This document shows positions 9,518-18,998 of a stretch of DNA of 64,000 nucleotides, piece by piece. Both the position numbers and the translations under genes were made by a program. Origin of the DNA: Nitrosomonadales bacterium. Lineage in GTDB: Bacteria; Pseudomonadota; Gammaproteobacteria; Burkholderiales; Gallionellaceae. The notes under the pieces were generated by a model. That model ran no database searches, was not told the origin of the DNA, and worked only from the letters and a program-made list of their open reading frames with translations. The stretch spans positions 1 to 64,000 of the forward strand of contig JACRAT010000003.1 in the NCBI GenBank assembly GCA_016234685.1, in the 5' to 3' direction. Every line of letters starts with the position of its first letter. The first letter of the stretch is position 1.

Positions 9518-10624
9518 ATGAACTACACCGAACTAGCTCCGGCCTACATCCGCGCCATCGCGCCTTACCAGCCCGGCAAGCCTATCGCCGAACTGGAGCG
9601 CGAGTTGGGCATCAGCGGCATCGTCAAACTGGCATCCAACGAGAATCCGCTGGGTGTGAGTCCAGCTGCGGTCGCCGCCATGCAAGAGGCGATCAAGACC
9701 ATCGCGCTGTATCCTGATGGCAACGGTTTCGAGTTGAAAGATGCGCTGGTCAAGCGCTACGGTGTGACGCACGCCAATGTGACGCTGGGCAACGGCTCCA
9801 ATGATCTATTGGAATTGGCAGCACGCGCCTTTTTGCAACTAGGCGACAAAGTGGTGTATTCGGACCACGCCTTCGCAGTCTATGCCTTGGCAACGCAAGC
9901 GGTCGGTGCGACCGGTATCAGCGTAAAGGCCACTGCTGACTATGGCCATGATCTGCCCGCGATGTTGGATGCCGCCAAGTCCGGCAAGGTGAAGATGGTG
10001 TTCATCGCCAACCCCAACAATCCGACTGGCACGTTCCTCAGTCCCGACGAGTTGCTGACATTCTTGCGCGGACTGCCGCCCGAGATGCTGGTGGTGTTGG
10101 ATGAGGCGTACAACGAATATTTGCCGGAAGATAAGCGCTACGATTCAGTCTCTTGGCTGAAAGAGTTTCCAAATCTCATCATCTCGCGCACCTTCTCCAA
10201 AGCCTACGGCTTGGCGGGTTTGCGCGTGGGTTATGCGTTGGCGCACACGGAAGTGACGGACATGATGAATCGTGTGCGTCAGCCGTTCAACGTGAACAGC
10301 GTCGCGCAAGCGGCGGCGGTGGCGGTGCTGCATGACGCCGATTTCGTCAAAAAGACCTTTGAGCTGAACCAGCGCGGCATGTTGCAAATCACCGATGGTT
10401 TGACCAAGCTGGGGCTGAAATACATCCCTTCATTCGGCAATTTCGTAGCCTTCCGCATCGGCAATGCCACGGCGATGTACCGACGTCTACTTGAACTGGG
10501 CGTGATCGTGCGTCCCATCGCTAACTATGAAATGCCGGATTGGCTGCGCGTCAGCATCGGTCTGGAAACTGAGAATGCAAAATTTCTGTCTGCGCTCAAG
10601 CAGGCAATCGGAGAACGTAAATGA
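9518..10624 (+). CDS. hisC: Histidinol-phosphate / aromatic aminotransferase
   Basis: Class I/II PLP aminotransferase of 368 residues. KLASNENPLGVSP lies near the N-terminus, NPNNPTGTFLS and VVLDEAYNEYLPE in the middle, and the PLP lysine in SRTFSKAYGLAGLRVGYA. Sequence places it in the HisC family. Its position between pheA and aroF suggests it mainly transaminates phenylpyruvate and hydroxyphenylpyruvate (the HisC2/HisH_b role), possibly with histidinol phosphate too. The ATG at 9518 gives the normal MNYTELAPAYIRAIAPYQPGK N-terminus. The stop overlaps the aroF start by 4 bases (ATGA). Confidence 0.94.
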   Translation: MNYTELAPAYIRAIAPYQPGKPIAELERELGISGIVKLASNENPLGVSPAAVAAMQEAIKTIALYPDGNGFELKDALVKRYGVTHANVTLGNGSNDLLELAARAFLQLGDKVVYSDHAFAVYALATQAVGATGISVKATADYGHDLPAMLDAAKSGKVKMVFIANPNNPTGTFLSPDELLTFLRGLPPEMLVVLDEAYNEYLPEDKRYDSVSWLKEFPNLIISRTFSKAYGLAGLRVGYALAHTEVTDMMNRVRQPFNVNSVAQAAAVAVLHDADFVKKTFELNQRGMLQITDGLTKLGLKYIPSFGNFVAFRIGNATAMYRRLLELGVIVRPIANYEMPDWLRVSIGLETENAKFLSALKQAIGERK

Positions 10625-11637
10625 TTATCGTAATGGGCAGTGAAGTCACCGACGAAGAAGTGAATGCGGTCGTAAAAAAGGTTGAGGCAGCTGGCCTCAA
10701 GGCCAATATCTCGCGCGGCATTGAGCGCACCGTGATTGGTGCGATCGGCGACGAGCGCAAGCTCACCACCGAGATGTTCACCTCGCTGCGCGGCGTGGAG
10801 TCGGCGATGCATATCGCCAAGCAATACAAGATCGTATCGCGCGAATCGCATAAACAAAGCACGGTGATCGACATCGCGGGCGTACCCTTGGGCGGCAACC
10901 AGATCCAGATCATCGCTGGCCCATGTTCGGTGGAAACGCAAGAGCAGATGGACTTGTCTGCCCAGTTCGTGCACGAAGCCGGTTGTCGTTTGATGCGCGG
11001 TGGCGCGTTCAAGCCGCGCACCAGCCCGTACGCTTTTCAGGGCCACGGTGCGGAAGGATTGGACATGTTCCGCAAGGCCGCCAGCAAATACAACCTGCCC
11101 ATCGTCACCGAGTTGATGGATGCACGCCAGATCGACGTATTCCTCGAATACGACGTGGATGTGATCCAGATCGGTACGCGCAACATGCAGAACTTCGACT
11201 TGCTGAAAGAAGTCGGCCGCACTAACAAGCCCGTGATCCTCAAGCGCGGCATGTCCGCCACTATCTCCGAATGGCTGATGGCTGCCGAATACATCGCCGC
11301 TGGCGGCAATCACAACATCATTTTCTGCGAGCGCGGCGTTCGCACCTTCGAAACCGCCTACCGCAACGTGCTGGACGTGACTGCGATCCCGGTGTTGAAG
11401 AAAGAGACCCATCTGCCGGTGATCGTCGATCCTTCGCACGCAGGCGGCAAAGCGTGGATGGTGCCTGCGCTGTCGCAAGCAGCCATCGCCGCCGGTGCGG
11501 ATGGCCTGCTGGTCGAGATGCATCCCAGCCCATGCGACGCATGGTGCGATGCCGATCAGGCACTGACTCCGCAAGAGTTGAAAAAACTGATGGGTACGCT
11601 AGGCGCGATCGCTGGGGCGATCGGACGGACGCTGTAG
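10621..11637 (+). CDS. aroF: 3-deoxy-7-phosphoheptulonate synthase, type I-beta with ferredoxin-like regulatory domain
   Basis: First enzyme of the shikimate pathway (phosphoenolpyruvate plus erythrose-4-phosphate to DAHP), 338 residues. Residues 1-70 form the ferredoxin-like (FL/ACT-like) domain seen in Thermotoga-type enzymes (MIIVMGSEVTDEEVNAVV). The catalytic barrel follows with IIAGPCSVET, RGGAFKPRTSPYAFQG, IQIGTRNMQNFDLL, ILKRGMS and VDPSHAGGKAWMV. The N-terminal domain allows tyrosine or phenylalanine feedback in relatives. It is coupled to hisC by an ATGA overlap. Confidence 0.96.
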   Translation: MIIVMGSEVTDEEVNAVVKKVEAAGLKANISRGIERTVIGAIGDERKLTTEMFTSLRGVESAMHIAKQYKIVSRESHKQSTVIDIAGVPLGGNQIQIIAGPCSVETQEQMDLSAQFVHEAGCRLMRGGAFKPRTSPYAFQGHGAEGLDMFRKAASKYNLPIVTELMDARQIDVFLEYDVDVIQIGTRNMQNFDLLKEVGRTNKPVILKRGMSATISEWLMAAEYIAAGGNHNIIFCERGVRTFETAYRNVLDVTAIPVLKKETHLPVIVDPSHAGGKAWMVPALSQAAIAAGADGLLVEMHPSPCDAWCDADQALTPQELKKLMGTLGAIAGAIGRTL

Positions 11638-11660
11638 TCGTTAGCTGCCGGCCTCCTGTG

Positions 11661-11696
11661 GCGGGTAGCTAGAATGTTTTTGTGCGAGCTACCCGC
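11661..11696. repeat. 10-bp inverted repeat between aroF and tyrA
   Basis: GCGGGTAGCT (11661-11670) and AGCTACCCGC (11687-11696) are perfect complements with a 16-base loop. No T-run follows, so it is not a classical terminator. A similar but imperfect pair (GCGGGTAGC ... GCTATCCGC) lies near 63326-63363, suggesting a dispersed repeat family. Confidence 0.7.
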
Positions 11697-11723
11697 TACA
11701 AGCTCTAATTCAAGGGAAACAAG

Positions 11724-12596
11724 ATGCTGCAACCTGTCTTCGGAAAGATCGTCATCTTCGGCGTCGGACTGATCGGCGGCTCGTTCGCCTTGGCTTTGCG
11801 CCGGGCGGGGGTGGTTGCGGAGGTGGTCGGCTTCGGACGTAGCGTCGCGACGTTGGAGCAAGCCAAGCAGCTCGGCATCCTCGATCGTATCGGAGCGGAA
11901 GTGGCGCACGAGGTGCATGACGCCGATCTGGTGTTGATCGCCACGCCGGTGGCGCAGATGCCAGAACTGTTTGCGCGCATCGCGCCGCATCTAGGTGCGG
12001 CGACGCTGGTGACGGATGGCGGCAGCACCAAGGGCGATGTGGTCGCTGCGGCGCGCGCTAATCTGGGTGACAAACTCGGCCAGTTCATCCCCGCCCATCC
12101 CATCGCGGGGGCGGAAAAGAGCGGCGCGGGGGCGGCACTGGCCGATCTCTACCAAGGTAAGCGAGTGGTGCTGACCCCGCTGGTGGAGAATTCCGCCGGA
12201 GCGGTGGCGCGCGTGCGTCAGGCCTGGGAAGTGTGCGGGGCCAACGTCAGCGAACTCACCCCCGAGCAGCACGATCGCGTATTCGCCGCCGTCAGCCATC
12301 TGCCGCATCTGCTTTCCTTCGCTTTGGTACACGACATCGCCCAGCGCGACGAGCGCGACCTGCTACTGTCCTTTGCCGCCAGCGGCTTCCGCGATTTCAC
12401 CCGCATCGCCGCCAGTAGCCCAGAGATGTGGCGCGACATCTGCATGGCGAACCGCACCGCGCTGCTGGATGAGCTGGGGCGCTATCAGCAAGAATTGGCG
12501 GTTCTGCATCAGGCCTTGGCCGAAACCGACGCAACCAAGCTGGAAGAGATATTCAGTCTGGCGCGCACGGTACGCAGCAACTGGACTTCGCAATAA
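11724..12596 (+). CDS. tyrA: Prephenate dehydrogenase
   Basis: NAD(P)-dependent oxidative decarboxylase of 290 residues leading to tyrosine. The Rossmann motif [20 protein letters not shown] is at about residues 8-27. The catalytic domain shows [14 protein letters not shown], the catalytic His in [19 protein letters not shown], and [18 protein letters not shown]. It lacks the ACT domain of some TyrA proteins. It could use prephenate or arogenate (cyclohexadienyl type), which sequence alone does not settle. It is followed by aroA-cmk after 32 bases. Confidence 0.95.
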   Translation: MLQPVFGKIVIFGVGLIGGSFALALRRAGVVAEVVGFGRSVATLEQAKQLGILDRIGAEVAHEVHDADLVLIATPVAQMPELFARIAPHLGAATLVTDGGSTKGDVVAAARANLGDKLGQFIPAHPIAGAEKSGAGAALADLYQGKRVVLTPLVENSAGAVARVRQAWEVCGANVSELTPEQHDRVFAAVSHLPHLLSFALVHDIAQRDERDLLLSFAASGFRDFTRIAASSPEMWRDICMANRTALLDELGRYQQELAVLHQALAETDATKLEEIFSLARTVRSNWTSQ

Positions 12597-12628
12597 ACCA
12601 CCGGGCGTTCCGCCCTGACAGACTCGAT

Positions 12629-14626
12629 ATGACACACGCCGACTTCCTCGATCTTTCTCCTTTGGCTTCTGCGCACGGCACGGTGCGCCTGCCCGGCTCC
12701 AAGAGCATCTCCAATCGCGTGTTGCTGCTAGCGGCGCTGGCGGAGGGCGTGACCGATGTGCGTGATCTGCTGAAGTCAGACGATACTGACCGGATGCTGG
12801 AAGGCTTGGCGACGCTGGGCGTGCAGATCGAATCCCTTGGCGACAACGCTCTTCGACCTAGCTCTGGGCAGGCCTACCGTGTTCATGGCTGCGGAGGCAA
12901 CTTTCCGGTCAAAGAAGCCAAGCTGTTCCTTGGTAACGCTGGCACGGCGTTCCGCCCGCTGACGGCGGCGTTGGCTCTGGCTGGCGGCAATTACGAACTG
13001 TCCGGTGTGCCTCGTATGCACGAGCGGCCCATCGGCGACTTGGTGGATGCGCTGCGCCAGTTGGGCGCGGACATCGAATATCAGGGGAATGAAGGGTTTC
13101 CGCCGTTGCGCATCAAGCCTCCCTCACCCCCATCCCCGCTCCTAGGGGGAAAGGGGAGAGGGCAGGTGCGCGGCGATGTGTCCAGCCAGTTCTTGACGGG
13201 GTTGCTGATGGCTTTGCCGCTGACTGGGCGCACGGTGACAGTGGAAGTGGTGGGCGATCTGATCTCCAAGCCTTACATCGAGATCACGCTGGCGATGATG
13301 GCTCGGTTTGGTGTACGCGTAGAACGGCAGGATTGGCAGCGCTTCGTAGTGTCCGGCGGCCAGCATTACCAGTCGCCGGGTACGATCTTCGTCGAGGGTG
13401 ATGCCTCCTCAGCTTCGTATTTCCTCGCCGCAGGCGCGATAGGTGGCGGCCCGGTGCGCGTCGAAGGTGTGGGCTGCGACAGTGTGCAAGGTGACGTGCG
13501 TTTTGTCGAAGCACTGGCACTGATGGGCGCGCGCATCGAGATGGGGCCGAACTGGATGGCGGCACGCGCGCCGGAATCCGGCAAGCTGACCGCCATCGAC
13601 CTCGATTGCAACCACATCCCCGATGCGGCGATGACGCTGGCGGTGGCGGCGCTGTTCGCCGACGGCACGACCACGCTACGCAACATCGCCAGCTGGCGCG
13701 TCAAGGAGACCGACCGCATCGCCGCTATGGCGACCGAGCTGCGCAAGCTGGGGGCCACGGTGGAGGAGGGCGCGGACTACATCCGCATCACTCCCTCCGC
13801 GATCAGCTACCCGCCGCAAGCTACCAGCTCCGGCATTGATACCTACGACGATCACCGCATGGCGATGTGTTTCTCGCTGGCCGCTTTTGGCGGTGCGGTG
13901 CGTATCAATGAGCCTAAATGCGTGGCGAAGACCTTTCCTGAATACTTTGAGACATTCTCGCAAGTAACTAAACCTATTGAGGTAATTTCCATAGATGGCC
14001 CATCCGCTTCCGGTAAGGGGACGGTGGCGCAACGCGTGGCGCTGGCGCTGGGTTTTCATTATCTGGACAGTGGTGCATTGTATCGCTTGCTGGCATTGGC
14101 GGCGATGCGACGCGGTATCGCGCTCGATGCAGAGGCATGTTTGGCCGAGTTGGCAGGGCAGGTGGACATTCGTTTCGTAGGGGCGGGCATCTGGCTGGAC
14201 GGCGCACAGGTTGGCGATGAGTTGCGCACGGAAGAGAGTGGCGCAGCCGCCTCGAAGATCGCCGCGCTGCCTGCGGTGCGGGCCGCGTTGTTGGACAAGC
14301 AACGTGCTTTCCGCTGTGCGCCAGGGCTGGTGTCGGACGGGCGCGATATGGGCTCAGTGGTGTTCCCGGATTCGGTGCTGAAGGTGTTTCTCACCGCGAG
14401 CGCGGAAGCGCGTGCCGAACGCCGCTATAAGCAGTTGATAGAGAAAGGGATGGGTGCTAATATCGCGGCCCTTTTGCAAGATATACGCGCCCGTGACGAG
14501 CGAGACAGTCAGCGTAGCGTAGCTCCCCTGCAACAGACAACGGACGCAAGTTTGCTGGATACCACGGCTCTGAACATCGAGCAGGCGGTAGAAGAAGTAC
14601 TGGCACGCTATCGTGCGTTGAAGTAG
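12629..14626 (+). CDS. aroA-cmk: Fused EPSP synthase / cytidylate kinase (AroA-Cmk)
   Basis: A single 665-residue frame. Residues 1-445 are 3-phosphoshikimate 1-carboxyvinyltransferase ([69 protein letters not shown]). About 450-665 are cytidylate kinase with its P-loop [18 protein letters not shown] and [12 protein letters not shown]. The joint [25 protein letters not shown] has no stop or start codon. Such bifunctional proteins are known in betaproteobacteria. A palindromic repeat is inserted in frame in the AroA part (about residues 165-180). It links chorismate synthesis to CMP/dCMP phosphorylation just ahead of rpsA. Confidence 0.96.
   Translation: MTHADFLDLSPLASAHGTVRLPGSKSISNRVLLLAALAEGVTDVRDLLKSDDTDRMLEGLATLGVQIESLGDNALRPSSGQAYRVHGCGGNFPVKEAKLFLGNAGTAFRPLTAALALAGGNYELSGVPRMHERPIGDLVDALRQLGADIEYQGNEGFPPLRIKPPSPPSPLLGGKGRGQVRGDVSSQFLTGLLMALPLTGRTVTVEVVGDLISKPYIEITLAMMARFGVRVERQDWQRFVVSGGQHYQSPGTIFVEGDASSASYFLAAGAIGGGPVRVEGVGCDSVQGDVRFVEALALMGARIEMGPNWMAARAPESGKLTAIDLDCNHIPDAAMTLAVAALFADGTTTLRNIASWRVKETDRIAAMATELRKLGATVEEGADYIRITPSAISYPPQATSSGIDTYDDHRMAMCFSLAAFGGAVRINEPKCVAKTFPEYFETFSQVTKPIEVISIDGPSASGKGTVAQRVALALGFHYLDSGALYRLLALAAMRRGIALDAEACLAELAGQVDIRFVGAGIWLDGAQVGDELRTEESGAAASKIAALPAVRAALLDKQRAFRCAPGLVSDGRDMGSVVFPDSVLKVFLTASAEARAERRYKQLIEKGMGANIAALLQDIRARDERDSQRSVAPLQQTTDASLLDTTALNIEQAVEEVLARYRALK
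13121..13168. repeat. G/C-rich palindromic repeat in frame inside aroA
   Basis: The stretch CCCTCACCCCCATCCCC then AGGGGGAAAGGGGAGAGGG is an imperfect inverted repeat related to the copies in mod (19188) and alaS (57412). It encodes about 16 residues ([14 protein letters not shown]) between IKPP and [10 protein letters not shown]. Other AroA proteins have a short unrelated loop there. Confidence 0.82.
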
Positions 14627-14630
14627 TGGC

Positions 14631-14654
14631 CCCGAACGAGCCCTTCGTTTCGGG
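14631..14654 (+). other. Hairpin between cmk and rpsA
   Basis: CCCGAACGA (14631-14639) and TCGTTTCGGG (14645-14654) pair with a single bulge. It lies about 50 bases before the rpsA start. It could be a weak attenuator or part of the rpsA leader, which S1 is known to autoregulate in E. coli; no T-run follows. Confidence 0.4.
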
Positions 14655-14705
14655 ATGTTTAACCAACCCCCCGTCCCAAGCGGGAAAATCTGGAAGTCTG
14701 CACAA

Positions 14706-16412
14706 ATGAATACAGAAGCGATTGAAATGGAAAGCTTTGCCTCCCTGTTTGAAGAGAGTCTGACGCGCAAGGAAATGCGCGCTGGTGAGTTGATCACTGC
14801 ACAGGTCGTGCGTATCGAACAAAACGTCGTGGTTGTGAACGCCGGACTGAAGTCCGAGAGCTTCATGCCCATCGAAGAATTCCGCAATGACAAGGGCGAG
14901 CTGGAAGTCGCCGCTGGTGATTTCGTTACCGTAGCGATCGAGTCGCTGGAAAACGGTTACGGCGAAACCAAGCTGTCGCGCGAGAAGGCTAAGCGCCTGG
15001 CTGCATGGCACGAGCTGGAAGTGGCGATGGAAGAAGGCAAGATCGTCGAAGGCTACGTCAGTGGCAAGGTCAAGGGCGGTCTGACTGCTCTGGTGAACGG
15101 CATCCGTGCCTTCCTGCCCGGTTCGCTGGTGGATATCCGCCCGGTCAAGGACACTACGCCTTACGAAAACAAGACCATGGAATTCAAGGTCATCAAGCTG
15201 GATCGCAAGCGCAACAACGTGGTGGTTTCCCGCCGCGCTGTGCTGGAAGCATCGCAAGGTGCTGATCGCCAAGCTCTGCTGGAAAACCTGAAGGAAGGCG
15301 CGATCGTCAAGGGTATCGTCAAGAACATCACCGATTACGGTGCGTTCGTTGACTTGGGTGGTATCGACGGTCTGTTGCACATCACTGATTTGGCATGGCG
15401 TCGCGTGAAGCACCCGTCCGAAGTGCTGACTGTTGGCGACGAAGTCGAAGCCAAGATCCTGAAGTTCGACCAAGAGAAGAATCGCGTCTCCCTAGGCATC
15501 AAGCAAATGGGCGACGATCCTTGGAACGGTCTGGCACGTCGTTACCCACAAAGCACACGCATGTTCGGCAAGGTGACCAACTTGACCGACTACGGTGCAT
15601 TCGTTGAGATCGAGCAAGGCATCGAAGGTCTGGTTCACGTTTCCGAAATGGATTGGACCAACAAGAACGTGCATCCTTCCAAGGTCGTCCAACTGGGCGA
15701 TGAAGTCGAAGTGATGATCCTTGAGATCGACGAACAACGTCGCCGTATCTCCTTGGGCATGAAGCAGTGCCAGTCGAATCCTTGGGACGATTTCGAAGCT
15801 AACCACAAGAAGGGCGACCGCGTGCGCGGCCAAGTCAAGTCCATCACTGACTTCGGCGTATTCATCGGTCTGGAAGGCGGCATCGACGGTCTGGTTCACC
15901 TGTCCGACCTGTCTTGGGCACTGGCTGGCGAAGAAGCTGTGCGCAACTACAAGAAGGGCGACGAAGTTGAAGCCGTGGTTCTGGCTATCGACGTTGAGCG
16001 TGAGCGCATCTCCTTGGGTATCAAGCAGATCGACGGCGATCCTTTCAGCGGCTACGTTGCTGGCAATGACAAGGGCGCAGTGGTCAAGGGCGTGGTCAAG
16101 TCCATCGACGCTAAGGGCGCCGTGATCGGTTTGGACGGCGACGTCGAAGCCTATCTGAAGGCATCCGAAGTATCGGCTGACCGTGTCGAAGACATCCGCA
16201 ATCACCTGAAGGAAGGCGACACCGTCAAGGCTGTGATCATCAATGTTGATCGCAAGAACCGTGGCATCAACCTCTCCATCAAGGCATTGGATCGTGCTGA
16301 AGAAGCGGCTGCGATGCAGAAGCTGTCTGCCGAGAACTCCTCGACAGCCGGTACGACCAATCTGGGCGCTTTGCTCAAGGCTAAGCTGGACAACAGCAAG
16401 GCTGATGCCTGA
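14706..16412 (+). CDS. rpsA: 30S ribosomal protein S1
   Basis: RNA-binding ribosomal protein of 568 residues that helps mRNAs with weak Shine-Dalgarno sites bind the 30S subunit. Six S1 (OB-fold) repeats are visible, the later ones with recurring [19 protein letters not shown] / [12 protein letters not shown] / [17 protein letters not shown] patterns. I placed the start at 14706 ([18 protein letters not shown]) because the family starts just before MESFA. GGAAG lies about ten bases upstream. The cmk-rpsA-ihfB order is conserved in proteobacteria. Confidence 0.97.
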   Translation: MNTEAIEMESFASLFEESLTRKEMRAGELITAQVVRIEQNVVVVNAGLKSESFMPIEEFRNDKGELEVAAGDFVTVAIESLENGYGETKLSREKAKRLAAWHELEVAMEEGKIVEGYVSGKVKGGLTALVNGIRAFLPGSLVDIRPVKDTTPYENKTMEFKVIKLDRKRNNVVVSRRAVLEASQGADRQALLENLKEGAIVKGIVKNITDYGAFVDLGGIDGLLHITDLAWRRVKHPSEVLTVGDEVEAKILKFDQEKNRVSLGIKQMGDDPWNGLARRYPQSTRMFGKVTNLTDYGAFVEIEQGIEGLVHVSEMDWTNKNVHPSKVVQLGDEVEVMILEIDEQRRRISLGMKQCQSNPWDDFEANHKKGDRVRGQVKSITDFGVFIGLEGGIDGLVHLSDLSWALAGEEAVRNYKKGDEVEAVVLAIDVERERISLGIKQIDGDPFSGYVAGNDKGAVVKGVVKSIDAKGAVIGLDGDVEAYLKASEVSADRVEDIRNHLKEGDTVKAVIINVDRKNRGINLSIKALDRAEEAAAMQKLSAENSSTAGTTNLGALLKAKLDNSKADA

Positions 16413-16425
16413 TTGAGGTGAAACC

Positions 16426-16713
16426 ATGACCCGTTCCGAACTCATCGCGAAACTGGCCGAACGTCATCCGCAGCTATTGGCTAAGGATGCCGAGTTGGCA
16501 GTTAAGGAGATACTGGATGCCATGGGCGAGACTCTCGCCAGTGGCGGACGTATCGAGATTCGAGGCTTTGGCAGTTTTGCATTGAACTATCGTCCGCCTC
16601 GTTTGGGTCGCAATCCCAAATCGGGCGACAAGGTTCAAGTGCCTGCCAAGTATGTGCCGCACTTCAAAGCTGGCAAGGAGTTGCGGGAGCGGGTGGATTA
16701 CTTGCCCGAATAA
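16426..16713 (+). CDS. ihfB: Integration host factor subunit beta
   Basis: DNA-bending protein of 95 residues, the beta half of IHF. Typical HU/IHF features are the N-terminal [16 protein letters not shown], the [12 protein letters not shown] turn and the [30 protein letters not shown] arm and C-terminal helix; RNPKSG is the DNA-inserting tip with the conserved proline. It follows rpsA by 13 bases and is closed off by a terminator. Confidence 0.97.
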   Translation: MTRSELIAKLAERHPQLLAKDAELAVKEILDAMGETLASGGRIEIRGFGSFALNYRPPRLGRNPKSGDKVQVPAKYVPHFKAGKELRERVDYLPE

Positions 16714-16736
16714 AGCAATGTAGTTGAAGTAAATGG

Positions 16737-16773
16737 ATTGGCGGTCTATCGCGAGATGGGCCGCCAATTTTTT
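16737..16773 (+). terminator. Terminator after ihfB
   Basis: ATTGGCGG (16737-16744) pairs with CCGCCAAT (16761-16768), followed by a T-run to 16773. It separates rpsA-ihfB from lapA. Confidence 0.82.
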
Positions 16774-16819
16774 GCCCGTTCGTGGTATCTTTGGGCCAGA
16801 ATTTTTCTGCGGATAAGTC

Positions 16820-17116
16820 ATGCGCTATCTCATTTGGCTGCTGCGTGCAGTCGTGTTCTTCCTGCTGTTGGGCTTCGCAGTGAAGAACGATCAGCCGGTC
16901 GAGTTACACTATTTTCTTGGCTATGAATGGCGCGCCTCGCTGGTGGTCATTCTGCTGATGTTCTTTGTCATCGGCGTATGTGCCGGAATGCTGGCGCTGC
17001 TCGGCAATTTGTTGCAGCAACGTAAGGAAATCGCCGCGCTACGCCGCGAGTTGCGATTGAAGAATCAATTGGCGGACGTGGAAAAGACGCAACACCTTCC
17101 CGTTCAGCCGTCTTAA
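16820..17116 (+). CDS. lapA: Lipopolysaccharide assembly protein A (DUF1049)
   Basis: Inner-membrane protein of 98 residues. Two hydrophobic helices are visible (about 5-20 and 41-65), separated by VKNDQPVELHYFLGYEWRASL, the DUF1049/YciS signature. The tail is basic and probably coiled. It partners LapB in controlling the LPS synthesis enzyme LpxC in E. coli. The gene is 12 bases ahead of lapB. Confidence 0.93.
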   Translation: MRYLIWLLRAVVFFLLLGFAVKNDQPVELHYFLGYEWRASLVVILLMFFVIGVCAGMLALLGNLLQQRKEIAALRRELRLKNQLADVEKTQHLPVQPS

Positions 17117-17128
17117 AAGTCGTCACAA

Positions 17129-18304
17129 ATGGAATTCGAACCGTGGATGCTGCTGGTCTTTCCCTTGTTCTTTGGCATGGGATGGCTGGCCGCTCGTATA
17201 GACATCAAACAACTGGTCGATGAGTCCAGTGCTTTGCCGCGCTCCTATTTTCAGGGGCTGAACTTCCTGCTCAACGAGCAGCAGGACAAAGCCATCGACG
17301 CCTTCATCGAAGTGGTCAAGGTCGATCCGCAAACGGTCGAGCTGCACTTTGCTCTAGGCAGCTTGTTCCGTCGCCGGGGCGAGATCGACCGGGCGTTGCG
17401 TATGCACCTCAATCTGGTCGAACGCGCCGATCTGGAGCCGGAAAAGCAACAGCAGGCACTGTTCGAGTTGGGGCAGGATTACCTCAAGGCCGGGATTCTG
17501 GATCGCGCCGAGACAGCCTTCCAGCAATTACATGACACAAGTTATGCCAAGCCTTCGCTGGATTTTCTGCTGGAGATATATCAGAAGGAAAAGGACTGGC
17601 TGAAGGCCATCGAAGTCACGCATAAACTGGGGGCGTTGACCGGTGAGTCATATGCCAAGCCTGCCTCTTTCTTCTATTGCGAAATGGCAGCGGAAGAGTT
17701 GGCGACCCAGCGACCCGACCAAGCCCGCGTACATCTGACGCAGGCCCTGGCGATCTATCCGCACGCCGTGCGTGCCTCGATCATGCAGGGCGACATGGCA
17801 CTGGCCGAGGGGCAGGCTGACCAAGCCATCGAGGCTTGGCAGCGCATCGAGCAACAAGATGCCCAATATCTGCCACTGGTGGCGGAGCGTTTGCTGCAAG
17901 CCTATTGTCTGAATGGACAAGAAGCGGCAGGCATCGCCCAGTTGCAGCGCTATCAGGTCGAGCACCCCTCGCTGGATACGATGAACGTGCTGTTCGGTGC
18001 CATCCTCAAACGCGACGGCGCAGAAGCCAGCTACGAATTGGTGCGGGACGAGCTGAAGCGCAATCCCACCCTGCTGGCGCTCAACAAACTGATCGAAGCG
18101 CGCCTGCTGGAAAATTCCCTAGAGCGCCGCGAAGACCTCGAACTGGTCAAAGCGCTGATCTATCAGCGTACTCGCTCGCTATCCATGTATCACTGCACCC
18201 AATGCGGCTTCAAGGCGCGCAATTTTTACTGGCATTGCCCCGCCTGCCACGGCTGGGACACCTACCCGCCACGTCGTACCGAAGAAACAGGAACCCAGAT
18301 ATGA
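17129..18304 (+). CDS. lapB: Lipopolysaccharide assembly protein B (TPR protein)
   Basis: Membrane-anchored TPR protein of 391 residues that in E. coli couples FtsH-dependent LpxC turnover to LPS transport. An N-terminal anchor ([20 protein letters not shown]) precedes tetratricopeptide repeats from about residue 45 to 320. The C-terminus holds a rubredoxin-like metal site, [26 protein letters not shown], with two CxxC pairs. Its stop overlaps the pyrF start by 4 bases (ATGA). Confidence 0.95.
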   Translation: MEFEPWMLLVFPLFFGMGWLAARIDIKQLVDESSALPRSYFQGLNFLLNEQQDKAIDAFIEVVKVDPQTVELHFALGSLFRRRGEIDRALRMHLNLVERADLEPEKQQQALFELGQDYLKAGILDRAETAFQQLHDTSYAKPSLDFLLEIYQKEKDWLKAIEVTHKLGALTGESYAKPASFFYCEMAAEELATQRPDQARVHLTQALAIYPHAVRASIMQGDMALAEGQADQAIEAWQRIEQQDAQYLPLVAERLLQAYCLNGQEAAGIAQLQRYQVEHPSLDTMNVLFGAILKRDGAEASYELVRDELKRNPTLLALNKLIEARLLENSLERREDLELVKALIYQRTRSLSMYHCTQCGFKARNFYWHCPACHGWDTYPPRRTEETGTQI

Positions 18305-18996
18305 GCGATCCCAAGATCATCGTCGCCCTCGATTATCCCGCTGCTGCACCTGCGCTGGAATTGGTGGCTAGGCTGGAGCCTAGCTTGTGCCGCTTGAAAG
18401 TCGGCAAGGAACTGTTTACCAGCGCTGGCCCGCAACTCGTCGAAACCTTGCAACAGCGCGGCTTTGAAGTCTTCCTCGACCTCAAATTCCACGACATCCC
18501 GAATACCACCGCCCAAGCCTGCAAAGCGGCGGCGAACTTGGGTATATGGATGGTCAACGTCCACGCGCTGGGCGGACGCAAGATGATGGAAACCGCGCGC
18601 GAAGCGCTGGAACACGTCGCCCATCGCCCCAAGTTGATTGCGGTCACCGTGCTGACCAGCATGGGGCAGGATGACTTGGACGGACTGGGTATCCAAGCCA
18701 CACCCGCCGAACTGGTGCAGCGCCTAGCCGCGCTAGCAGAAGAGAGCGGGCTGGATGGCGTAGTCTGCTCCGCCCAAGAAGCCGCGCTATTGCGCCAACA
18801 ACGCAGCAAAGACTTTTGCCTAGTCACCCCCGGCATCCGCCCCGCCGACGCAGCCGCCAACGACCAGACCCGCATCATGACCCCGCGCGCCGCACTGGAG
18901 GCGGGTTCCAGCTATCTGGTGATTGGTCGCCCAATTACCCAAGCCGCCGATCCGCTGCTGGCGTTACAAGCCATCGCTCAGGGCATTGCGGGCTAA
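18301..18996 (+). CDS. pyrF: Orotidine 5'-phosphate decarboxylase
   Basis: Last enzyme of UMP synthesis, 231 residues. The catalytic segment [16 protein letters not shown] carries the Asp-x-Lys-x-x-Asp signature. [12 protein letters not shown] and TPGIRP (phosphate binding) follow, and [11 protein letters not shown] ends the barrel. Coupled to lapB by an ATGA overlap. In related genomes the heptose gene hldE commonly follows closely; here 3.9 kb of DNA-modification genes intervene. Confidence 0.96.
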   Translation: MSDPKIIVALDYPAAAPALELVARLEPSLCRLKVGKELFTSAGPQLVETLQQRGFEVFLDLKFHDIPNTTAQACKAAANLGIWMVNVHALGGRKMMETAREALEHVAHRPKLIAVTVLTSMGQDDLDGLGIQATPAELVQRLAALAEESGLDGVVCSAQEAALLRQQRSKDFCLVTPGIRPADAAANDQTRIMTPRAALEAGSSYLVIGRPITQAADPLLALQAIAQGIAG

Positions 18997-18998
18997 AC

